Shown in pieces: positions 44,876 to 51,140 of a DNA stretch of 51,140 nucleotides. The stretch covers positions 1-51,140 of the forward strand of contig JAFYMC010000004.1 in assembly GCA_017556805.1 (NCBI GenBank), read 5' to 3'. A program made the position numbers and the translations under genes. The notes under the pieces are model-generated. The model made no database searches. It saw only the letters and a program-made list of their open reading frames with translations, and was not told where the DNA came from. Source of the DNA: Lachnospiraceae bacterium. Its GTDB lineage: Bacteria; Bacillota; Clostridia; Lachnospirales; Lachnospiraceae. Position 1 is the stretch's first letter. Each line of letters starts with the position of its first letter.

Positions 44876-44905
44876 TTGTTTTTCCTTTTTTTCCCATGCT
44901 ATAAT
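44876..44905 (+). promoter_or_regulatory. Extended -10 promoter for the acyltransferase/methyltransferase pair
   Basis: TTGTTT (44876-44881), 18-base spacer, TGC-TATAAT (44897-44905). The start codon at 44952 follows. Confidence 0.7.
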
Positions 44906-44951
44906 AGCCACAGAGTGGTTTGAAAACCAAAGAGAAGGAAGGAATGAAAAC

Positions 44952-46289
44952 ATGGGGACAAAAAAGAGAAAGGAAATTGTAGCAGGACAAGGGTTCTATT
45001 ATATGCCCTCGGCATATGTAACCCTGAAGGTAACTGTGGAAGGACGGTACAGTCATGAGAAAATGGAGCGGGCGGTGCGCCTCTTAGAGGAAGCACATCC
45101 GCTGATTCATCATGTGGTACGAAAGTCCGGAAGCAAAATGTGGTTTGAAGATGCGGGAAAGCATGTAAAACTGAAGGAGTTTGACGAACTACAAAACCTT
45201 ACATGGGAAAATGCAATCCGTAAAATGATCTACAAACCGATTAATCTATTGGAGACGCCGGGGGTTATCATAGGGGTTGTGATAAGGGCCGATCGTTTCT
45301 ATTTGATGGTAGTTTGCCAGCATATGTACGGAGACGGAATGTCGGTAAAACTGTTGATGGATGATTTGATTTATGCGTATCGTACCGGAGAGGCTCCGGC
45401 GAAGAAGGCGGCCTATCCGGAGCTTTGCGAAAGGGATTTGCCGGAGGCGTACAGAATTCCCGAGGCGGTACGTGACGCCCTGATTGCGGTAAGCAAGAAG
45501 TGTGAAGAAAAGCAGGTGGAGTTTACGTGGGATGACTACAAGCAAATGATTGAGACTCACAATGCTTCCGTCGGATACGGCTTGGTCTGCAGGAATATTA
45601 AGAAGCCGATGTTTTTAAAGTTGCGGGAAAAATGTAAGGAGCTGGGCGTAACCATCAGTGCGGCAATCAGTACCGCCATTGCGGGCGCTATGCTTCAGGA
45701 AGATGCCATAGAAGCCATTATATCGGTAGACACGAGATGTTTTTTTGAACGAAAGAACGAGGAAGAGATGGCCAATTATGCGTCCTGTATCAAACCGCTT
45801 CTGCACTATGACCGAAGCATCGGGTTCTGGGACAACGTGGTGATTACCGACCGTTGTATCAAGGAACGACGTACTCATACGGAGGAAATGTTTGAGACCT
45901 TGTATACCTTTATGCTGCTCAGTGCGGATGCTTTCGGTGCGGCTTATTATGCGAGATACGGCATGTTCCGGGACATGGAAGTGCTGGGAATGATGCGGAA
46001 TGCATTATCCTTAAGCTACGGTAGCGAAAATTTCGAATTATCAAACATAAGAAATATCTCCTTTGAAGAAGTGGCGGGAGATATGGTAATAAGAGATGCT
46101 TATTTTATACCAAATCTGATGCCGGCTTGTAATTGTACCTTCGGCGTGACGTCGTTACGAGAGGTATTGACCATTTCTCTGGGACACAAGCCGAATGCGG
46201 TATCAGAGAACAAAGCCAGGGAGATTATCAATGCGGTATATGACAGCCTGACAATGAGTCTGGAAGAGGATGCTTCCGTGGCATCCTAA
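44952..46289 (+). CDS. Stand-alone condensation-type/CoA-dependent acyltransferase-fold protein
   Basis: A 445-aa protein of the chloramphenicol acetyltransferase/NRPS condensation superfamily. The active-site motif is HMYGDG (His124, Asp128, Gly129), the second half of HHxxxDG, within a CQHMYGDGMSVKLLMDDL stretch. An N-terminal lobe (EAHPLIHHVVRKSG) and a C-terminal lobe with AISTAIAGAML follow. There are no carrier-protein or adenylation domains. I infer transfer of an acyl group onto an unknown acceptor. I use ATG 44952; the longer frame would start upstream of the promoter. Confidence 0.75.
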   Translation: MGTKKRKEIVAGQGFYYMPSAYVTLKVTVEGRYSHEKMERAVRLLEEAHPLIHHVVRKSGSKMWFEDAGKHVKLKEFDELQNLTWENAIRKMIYKPINLLETPGVIIGVVIRADRFYLMVVCQHMYGDGMSVKLLMDDLIYAYRTGEAPAKKAAYPELCERDLPEAYRIPEAVRDALIAVSKKCEEKQVEFTWDDYKQMIETHNASVGYGLVCRNIKKPMFLKLREKCKELGVTISAAISTAIAGAMLQEDAIEAIISVDTRCFFERKNEEEMANYASCIKPLLHYDRSIGFWDNVVITDRCIKERRTHTEEMFETLYTFMLLSADAFGAAYYARYGMFRDMEVLGMMRNALSLSYGSENFELSNIRNISFEEVAGDMVIRDAYFIPNLMPACNCTFGVTSLREVLTISLGHKPNAVSENKAREIINAVYDSLTMSLEEDASVAS

Positions 46290-46318
46290 AAATACAATCA
46301 GAAGAGAGGTAGCGTACG

Positions 46319-47077
46319 ATGGAAAAGGTTGCGGACTTGGAAGTATATGTACAGCGGATGCAAAAGTCCTTTATGGACAAGATGTTCTTTATTGATAAGA
46401 TATTTGAGCCGATTGATGCGATACTGGACTTCGGATGTGCCAACGGGGTGCTGATTCGGGCGATGCAGTACCTGTTTCCGGAGTATGAGTATATCGGATA
46501 TGATATCAGTGAGGATATGATTCGGAAGGCCAAGGAATTGTTGCCGGACTGTAAGTTTTACAAAGAGTGGAATGCGATTGCCATGGACCCGAGGGAGACC
46601 TTAATCAATATTTCCAGTACTTTGCACGAGGTGTATTCTTACGGAACCGAGGCGTCGGTAGCAGAATTTTGGGACAGAGTCTTCGGCTCCGGATTTAAGT
46701 ACATCGCTATCCGTGACATGATGGTGTCCGTGACCGCCAACGGTAAGGCAGACCCTTCCGATGTGGAAAAGGCAAGAAACCTCTTTCCGGAAAAGCTGGC
46801 AGAATACGAAGGCATCTGGGGAAGCATCGAGGAACGCTTCAACCTCATTCATTACCTATTAAAATACAGTTACACGGAAAACTGGGACCGGGAAGTAAAC
46901 GAAAACTACCTACCGATTAAAGTGGAAACGTTGCTCCGCATGATACCGGAAGAATATGAAATCGTATACAGCGAGCACTATGTACTTCCTTATGTGAAGC
47001 AACAGATCAAACGTGACAGCGGCATCGACTTAAAGGATGCCACACACTTTAAAATTCTGCTGAAAAGAAAGGACTAA
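46319..47077 (+). CDS. SAM-dependent class I methyltransferase
   Basis: A 252-aa Rossmann-fold methyltransferase. Motif I is ILDFGCANG (35-43), then YIGYDIS (58-64) with the acidic residue that binds the SAM ribose, and a later ISSTLHEV motif. The C-terminal half (about 125-252) is an alpha-rich substrate domain. AGAGAGGTAG precedes the ATG. It lies 29 nt after the acyltransferase, so the two probably act in one small-molecule or lipid modification. Element B follows. Confidence 0.88.
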   Translation: MEKVADLEVYVQRMQKSFMDKMFFIDKIFEPIDAILDFGCANGVLIRAMQYLFPEYEYIGYDISEDMIRKAKELLPDCKFYKEWNAIAMDPRETLINISSTLHEVYSYGTEASVAEFWDRVFGSGFKYIAIRDMMVSVTANGKADPSDVEKARNLFPEKLAEYEGIWGSIEERFNLIHYLLKYSYTENWDREVNENYLPIKVETLLRMIPEEYEIVYSEHYVLPYVKQQIKRDSGIDLKDATHFKILLKRKD

Positions 47078-47128
47078 AGATGCCTTTCGGGATTTTTCAA
47101 GTTTCTCTACATATTTATAGAAGCAACA

Positions 47129-47514
47129 GGGCTGTCGCAGGAATGCGGCGGCTCTTTCTTCGTGGGTTTGAGGAATCATCCCTAAGTCACCGGATGGACA
47201 GTTGGAACATGTTTTTGCTTTTCCCGAAGGGTCGCGCCTCGCGACAGAGTCGCTCGGTCGCGGGCGCGTTCGCATGACTGAGCACCACACGTGCTCGCAT
47301 GCTCACTTTGCCAACGCGGATATTAGCGCAGTCGATATCACCTCCTAGCGGTTCTAAGTCTCGAGGTCATACCCGAGAGACGTTTAGAACCGGTTGGAGG
47401 AAGATTGACGGAGCGTTGCGACTTGCAAAAACTGTTCCAATCTGTTCGACGGTGACAGGGAAGAGCCCCTAGCCTCCCACGAAGAAAGAGCCCCGCATTC
47501 TCCCACGACAGCCC
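47129..47514 (-). repeat. Inverted structured element, copy B
   Basis: 386 bp, core at 47221-47420 inverted relative to copy A. Outer arms pair: GGGCTGTCG (47129-47137) with 47506-47514, GAATGCGG (47141-47148) with 47493-47500, a 16-bp helix 47151-47166 with 47476-47491, and TTGGAACA-T-GTTTTTGC (47202-47218) with 47425-47440. These arms differ in sequence from copy A but pair as well. Inner helices show compensatory changes: CCTCC/GGAGG, CGGTTCTAA/TTAGAACCG, GTCTC/GAGAC, GAGCAC/GTGCTC (47280-47296). The CGCGAC/GTCGCG helix and UUCG hairpin are conserved. Confidence 0.8.
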
Positions 47515-47564
47515 ATACCTCTAGAAAAATGTGGAAAAACATGAAAAATCCCTCAAAAAAGGAC

Positions 47565-47593
47565 TTGCAAAATGGAAATATCGGTGTTATAAT
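47565..47593 (+). promoter_or_regulatory. Alpha operon promoter before rpmJ
   Basis: TTGCAA (47565-47570), 17-base spacer, TATAAT (47588-47593), about 35 bases before rpmJ. It lets the alpha operon be transcribed independently of infA. Confidence 0.9.
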
Positions 47594-47628
47594 GATAGAC
47601 GGACTTTTTTCGAAAGGAGTGAAAAGAC

Positions 47629-47742
47629 GTGAAAGTAAGATCTTCCGTAAAACCGATTTGCGAAAAATGTAAGATCATCAAGAGAAAGGGCGCCATCAGA
47701 GTTATCTGTGAGAACCCGAAGCACAAACAAAGACAGGGCTAG
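47629..47742 (+). CDS. rpmJ: 50S ribosomal protein L36
   Basis: A 37-aa L36 ([20 protein letters not shown] start) of the zinc type: CxxC (Cys11, Cys14) with Cys27 and His32. The start is GTG 47629, about nine bases after AAAGGAG; it is too short for most ORF callers. Normally it sits directly after infA; here 26.5 kb separates the two genes. Confidence 0.95.
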
Positions 47743-48167
47743 GACCTTTGCTTTGTAGGGAGTTTCCCTGAAAGCAGGTCGTTTCAATAAATACCGCATG
47801 GTAGATAGAGGAACAGTTCTTGCTTTTTGTGTTACAAGCCCCTGCGCAAGGCCGCAGGACGGTCTGCAGTGGGAACATTGTGATATTGTGGGCGGACATC
47901 GATACGATACGCGCGGCTGCGTGTTGGATTGCGGAGTACCTTTTAGGTGTGAAAGGGTTCCGGCATTTGATGTCAGGCTTTAGAGACGGTGTCATTATCA
48001 CTTTCTCTTTCGGCACGGGAAACGCCGTCGCCGTCACAATTTAAAGCGGCTGGTGACTGCAATGCAGTCAAACCCCACATTCTTATAAGAAGTGGGTCGC
48101 CCAAAGTGGGCAGGCGGAATTCCGCCAAAGAAACTATCAAAATTTTTAACGGAGGTGTAATACGCAC
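47743..48167 (+). promoter_or_regulatory. Structured rpmJ-rpsM spacer (candidate alpha operon regulatory leader)
   Basis: 425 nt without a credible gene. It holds many hairpins: GACCT-GCTTT-AGGGA with TCCCT-AAAGC-AGGTC (47743-47780), CCTGCG/CGCAGG (47841-47858), GACGG/CCGTC (47985/48025), TGACTGC-AAT-GCAGTCA (48054-48070), CCCAC-A-TTCTT with AAGAA-GTGGG (48074-48096), GCCC/GGGC (48099-48111) and palindrome GGCGGAATTCCGCC (48113-48126). In E. coli the S4 repressor site lies at this same place, before rpsM. The structure here has not been matched to it. Confidence 0.6.
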
Positions 48168-48536
48168 ATGGCTCGTATCAGTGGTGTAGATTTACCAAGA
48201 GAGAAACGTGTAGAAATCGGCCTTACCTATATTTACGGTATCGGCAGAGTAAGTTCCAACAAGATTCTTGCCAAGGCAAATATCAATCCGGACACTCGTG
48301 TGAAGGATTTGACCGATGAAGAAGTGGCAAAGATTCGTGATATCATCGATGAGGATTTCCTTGTAGAGGGTGATTTAAGACGTGAAATCGCATTAAACAT
48401 CAAGAGATTGCAGGAAATCGGTTGCTACAGAGGCATTCGTCACAGAAAGGGTCTCCCGGTTCGCGGTCAGAATACCAAGAACAACGCGAGAACCAGAAAA
48501 GGTCCGAAGAGAACCGTTGCGAATAAGAAGAAGTAA
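48168..48536 (+). CDS. rpsM: 30S ribosomal protein S13
   Basis: A 122-aa S13 ([26 protein letters not shown], in parts [14 protein letters not shown] and [10 protein letters not shown]) with a C-terminal basic tail ([16 protein letters not shown]) that reaches the P-site tRNA. CGGAGGTG precedes the ATG. Confidence 0.98.
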   Translation: MARISGVDLPREKRVEIGLTYIYGIGRVSSNKILAKANINPDTRVKDLTDEEVAKIRDIIDEDFLVEGDLRREIALNIKRLQEIGCYRGIRHRKGLPVRGQNTKNNARTRKGPKRTVANKKK

Positions 48537-48553
48537 TATAAGGAGGATTTGTC

Positions 48554-48952
48554 ATGGCTAAGAAGTTAGCAGCAAAGAAAGTGACTAAGAAGCGTGTCAA
48601 GAAGAACGTAGACCGTGGACAGGCACACATTCAGTCATCTTTTAACAATACAATCGTTACGCTTACAGATGCAGAAGGCAATGCTCTTTCCTGGGCAAGT
48701 GCCGGTGGATTAGGATTCAGAGGTTCCAGAAAGTCTACTCCTTATGCAGCACAGATGGCAGCTGAGACTGCAGCAAAGGCAGCTCTCCCGCACGGCTTAA
48801 AGTCTGTTGATGTTATGGTTAAGGGACCGGGTTCCGGTAGAGAAGCAGCTATTCGTGCCCTTCAGGCATGTGGCATCGAAGTTACCAGCATTAAGGACGT
48901 AACTCCGGTTCCGCACAATGGTTGCCGCCCGCCGAAGCGTAGAAGAGTCTAA
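48554..48952 (+). CDS. rpsK: 30S ribosomal protein S11
   Basis: A 132-aa S11 with [18 protein letters not shown] and the C-terminal [17 protein letters not shown], which contacts 16S rRNA near the mRNA exit. AGGAGG precedes the ATG. Confidence 0.98.
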   Translation: MAKKLAAKKVTKKRVKKNVDRGQAHIQSSFNNTIVTLTDAEGNALSWASAGGLGFRGSRKSTPYAAQMAAETAAKAALPHGLKSVDVMVKGPGSGREAAIRALQACGIEVTSIKDVTPVPHNGCRPPKRRRV

Positions 48953-48976
48953 TGAATTGTTGAAAGGAGAACTGAC

Positions 48977-49573
48977 ATGGCTAGAGATATGGGTCCTGTT
49001 TTAAAGAAGTGCAGAAGCCTTGGCATTGAGCCGGCTTTCATCGGCATTGATAAGAAGTCCAACAGAAACTTCGCAAGAGCAGGTAAGAAGGTTAGTGAAT
49101 ATGGTTTGCAGCTTCGTGAGAAGCAGAAGGCAAAGTTCATCTACGGCGTGCTTGAGAAGCCGTTCCGTAACAACTTTGAGAAGGCAAAGAAGCTTAAGTA
49201 CGGTACCACCGGTGAGAACATGATGATTCTCTTAGAGCTTCGTCTTGATAACGTTATTTTCCGTCTCGGTTTCGCAAGAACCAGACGTGAGGCTAGACAG
49301 ATTGTTGACCACAAGCACGTATTAGTAAACGGCAAGTGCGTAAACATCCCGTCTTACATTGTAAAGGCCGGCGATGTGATTTCCATCTCCGAAAAGGCAA
49401 AGAGCACCCAGAGATACAAGGATGTTCTTGAAGTAACCGGCGGCAGAACCGTTGCTTCTTGGTTAGAGGCAGATCAGGAGAACCTTACCGGTACTGTTAA
49501 GGAAATCCCGAACAGAGAGCAGATCGATGTTCCGGTAAATGAGATGCTTATTGTCGAGTTGTATTCTAAGTAA
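48977..49573 (+). CDS. rpsD: 30S ribosomal protein S4
   Basis: A 198-aa S4 with the S4 RNA-binding domain ([33 protein letters not shown]) and an N-terminal domain lacking the CxxC zinc ligands (C- form). It is a primary 16S binder and, in other bacteria, an autoregulator through its mRNA leader; here it could act on the 47743-48167 leader. AAAGGAG precedes the ATG. Confidence 0.97.
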   Translation: MARDMGPVLKKCRSLGIEPAFIGIDKKSNRNFARAGKKVSEYGLQLREKQKAKFIYGVLEKPFRNNFEKAKKLKYGTTGENMMILLELRLDNVIFRLGFARTRREARQIVDHKHVLVNGKCVNIPSYIVKAGDVISISEKAKSTQRYKDVLEVTGGRTVASWLEADQENLTGTVKEIPNREQIDVPVNEMLIVELYSK

Positions 49574-49603
49574 TCAACTTTTTAATAACAAGGAGGGTCC
49601 GCT

Positions 49604-50563
49604 TTGTTTGATTTTGAAAAACCGAAAATTGAAATTGTTGAAATTTCCGAAGATAATAAGTACGGTCGTTTTGTGGTAGAGCCTCTTGAAAGAGGATACG
49701 GTACGACGCTTGGTAATTCCCTCAGAAGAATTATGCTTTCGTCCTTACCGGGTGCAGCTGTCAGTCATGTAAAGATTGACGGTGTTGTACATGAGTTCAG
49801 CACGATTCCGGGCGTTAAGGAAGACGTTACCGAAATCATTATGAACATCAAGAGCCTGTCCATTAAGAACACAAGCGAAACAAATGAGTCAAAGACGGCT
49901 TACATTGACTTCTCCGGCGAAGGCGTAATTACTGCCGCTGACATCCAGGTTGATCAGGATATCGAGATTACGAATCCGGATCAGGTAATCGCTACCTTAA
50001 ACGGTGGTGCTGATTCCAAGCTTTACATGGAGCTCACCATTCAGAAGGGCAGAGGTTACATCGGTGCAGATAAGAATAAGAACGATAAGATGCCGATTGG
50101 CGTTATCGCAATCGATTCCATCTACACCCCGGTTGAGCGTGTAAACCTTACGGTTGAAAATACCCGTGTAGGTCAGATTACGGATTTCGATAAGCTGACA
50201 CTTGATGTGTTTACCAACGGTACATTAGCTCCGGACGAGGCAGTCAGCCTTGCAGCGAAGGTACTCAGTGAGCATTTGAATTCCTTTATCGACCTGTCCG
50301 AAAAGGCAAAGAACGTTGAAGTTCTGGTTGAGAAGGAAAACAACGATAAGAGTAAGGCACTTGAAATGAGCATCGAGGAATTAGAGCTTTCCGTTCGTTC
50401 CTTCAACTGCTTGAAGAGAGCCGGCATCAACACCGTTGAAGAATTAATCGACAAGACTCCGGAGGACATGATGAAGGTTCGTAACCTTGGTCGTAAGTCC
50501 CTTGAGGAAGTCCTTGGTAAGTTAAAAGAGCTTGGTTTATCTTTAAACCAGGGTGATGACTAA
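49604..50563 (+). CDS. rpoA: DNA-directed RNA polymerase alpha subunit
   Basis: A 319-aa alpha subunit. The N-terminal assembly domain ([37 protein letters not shown]) dimerises and binds beta/beta-prime. The C-terminal domain (about 250-310; [30 protein letters not shown]) binds UP elements and activators. The start is TTG 49604, with AGGAGGG about eight bases upstream. Confidence 0.97.
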   Translation: MFDFEKPKIEIVEISEDNKYGRFVVEPLERGYGTTLGNSLRRIMLSSLPGAAVSHVKIDGVVHEFSTIPGVKEDVTEIIMNIKSLSIKNTSETNESKTAYIDFSGEGVITAADIQVDQDIEITNPDQVIATLNGGADSKLYMELTIQKGRGYIGADKNKNDKMPIGVIAIDSIYTPVERVNLTVENTRVGQITDFDKLTLDVFTNGTLAPDEAVSLAAKVLSEHLNSFIDLSEKAKNVEVLVEKENNDKSKALEMSIEELELSVRSFNCLKRAGINTVEELIDKTPEDMMKVRNLGRKSLEEVLGKLKELGLSLNQGDD

Positions 50564-50581
50564 ATTTAGGAGGAAGGCACA

Positions 50582-51118
50582 ATGGCAGGTTATAGAAAGC
50601 TCGGCAGAACATCTAGCCAGAGAAAAGCATTGTTAAGAAACCAGGTAACAAACCTGTTATACCATGGTAAGATTAAGACCACCGAAGCGAAGGCTAAGGA
50701 AATCCGTAGCATCGCTGAGCACTTAATCACTATGGCTGTTAAGGAAAAGGATAACTACGAGATGGTTACTGTTAAGGCTAAGGTTGCCCGCAAGGACAAG
50801 GATGGCAAGAGAGTAAAGGAAGTAGTTGACGGCAAGAAGGTAACCGTATTTGACGAAGTTGACAAGCAGATTAAGAAGGAGAACGCTTCCAGATTACATG
50901 CAAGACGTCAGATGAACAAGGTTCTTTACGGAATTACCGCAGTTCCGACCGAAGCAGCCGGTAAGAAGAAGAACACGAAGACCGTTGATGTTGCAGATAA
51001 GCTCTTTGATGAGATTGCACCGAAGTACGCAGATCGTAAGGGTGGTTACACCAGAATCGTTAAGATTGGTCAGCGTAAGGGTGACGCAGCAATGGAAGTT
51101 TTCATTGAATTAGTTTAG
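50582..51118 (+). CDS. rplQ: 50S ribosomal protein L17, long form
   Basis: A 178-aa L17 ([20 protein letters not shown] start). It is longer than the roughly 120-aa E. coli form because of a Lys/Asp-rich insertion (about residues 62-108) between the N-terminal half and the [21 protein letters not shown]-terminus. Clostridia often carry such an insertion. AGGAGG precedes the ATG. It ends the alpha operon; a GGGGCTGTCGCA sequence follows at 51127. Confidence 0.97.
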   Translation: MAGYRKLGRTSSQRKALLRNQVTNLLYHGKIKTTEAKAKEIRSIAEHLITMAVKEKDNYEMVTVKAKVARKDKDGKRVKEVVDGKKVTVFDEVDKQIKKENASRLHARRQMNKVLYGITAVPTEAAGKKKNTKTVDVADKLFDEIAPKYADRKGGYTRIVKIGQRKGDAAMEVFIELV

Positions 51119-51126
51119 TGATTGTC

Positions 51127-51138
51127 GGGGCTGTCGCA
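51127..51138 (+). repeat. GGGGCTGTCGCA sequence after rplQ (start of a likely terminator)
   Basis: It matches the terminator arms at 4385 and 41158 and, less one G, 47129. Its pairing partner would lie beyond the window edge. Confidence 0.6.
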
Positions 51139-51140
51139 CT

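Noticed and set aside
44772-44951. 60-residue N-terminal extension of the acyltransferase
   Set aside because: It spans a palindromic terminator and the promoter; the ATG at 44952 has a better upstream site and a normal family start.
47798-48044. Short overlapping open frames in the rpmJ-rpsM spacer
   Set aside because: They overlap hairpins, lack ribosome binding sites and show no protein-like composition; the spacer reads better as structured RNA.

Overview
The window comes from a low-to-moderate G+C Firmicute, almost certainly a member of the Clostridia and most like a Lachnospiraceae. The evidence is the complete S10-spc-alpha ribosomal protein cluster in Gram-positive order, zinc-type S14 and L36, strong AGGAGG ribosome binding sites, frequent GTG/TTG starts, many lipobox lipoproteins, and AgrA/AgrC-like signalling genes. 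Species cannot be named from the sequence alone.

Layout. (1) 1-3.7 kb: a heterodimeric ABC exporter pair. (2) 3.9-8.0 kb: small accessory genes, namely a YccF-like membrane protein, a convergent MATE efflux operon on the minus strand, a 2-TM protein and an acidic lipoprotein. (3) 8.1-21.1 kb: a strong promoter (TTGCAA-N17-TATAAT) and a structured leader of about 270 nt, followed by rpsJ-rplC-rplD-rplW-rplB-rpsS-rplV-rpsC-rplP-rpmC-rpsQ-rplN-rplX-rplE-rpsZ-rpsH-rplF-rplR-rpsE-rpmD-rplO-secY-adk-map-infA. (4) 21.1-47.5 kb: a 26.5-kb accessory block lying exactly between infA and rpmJ, genes that are normally adjacent. (5) 47.56-51.1 kb: the alpha operon rpmJ-rpsM-rpsK-rpsD-rpoA-rplQ, with its own promoter of the same form and a 425-nt structured spacer before rpsM.

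The accessory block has two unusual aspects. First, it is bracketed by two inverted copies of an element of about 400 bp (copy A 21128-21544, copy B 47129-47514). Each copy can fold into one giant hairpin around a conserved core of about 200 nt. The core helices show compensatory base changes between copies and carry GNRA and UUCG tetraloops. This looks like an undescribed structured RNA or a MITE-like element.

Second, at its centre is a co-directional locus: a LytTR response regulator, a GHKL histidine kinase, seven tandem paralogous lipoproteins (LCNKPEC-x-H-x5-C motif), an ABC ATPase and a 661-aa ABC-2-like permease. The membrane sensor domain of the kinase aligns without gaps, over its most conserved part, with each half of the permease. 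The kinase may therefore be a permease-derived sensor. I infer a cell-envelope sensing and transport (or detoxification) system in which the kinase senses a ligand related to the transporter's substrate and the lipoproteins act outside the membrane. Its substrate is unknown.

The rest of the block holds a membrane protein/HTH pair, a PHP-family phosphatase, two GNAT acetyltransferases, small membrane proteins, a DUF3795-like Cys-rich membrane protein, cysteine synthase, a stand-alone condensation-type acyltransferase and a SAM methyltransferase. No tRNA, rRNA, CRISPR array, transposase or integrase was seen.
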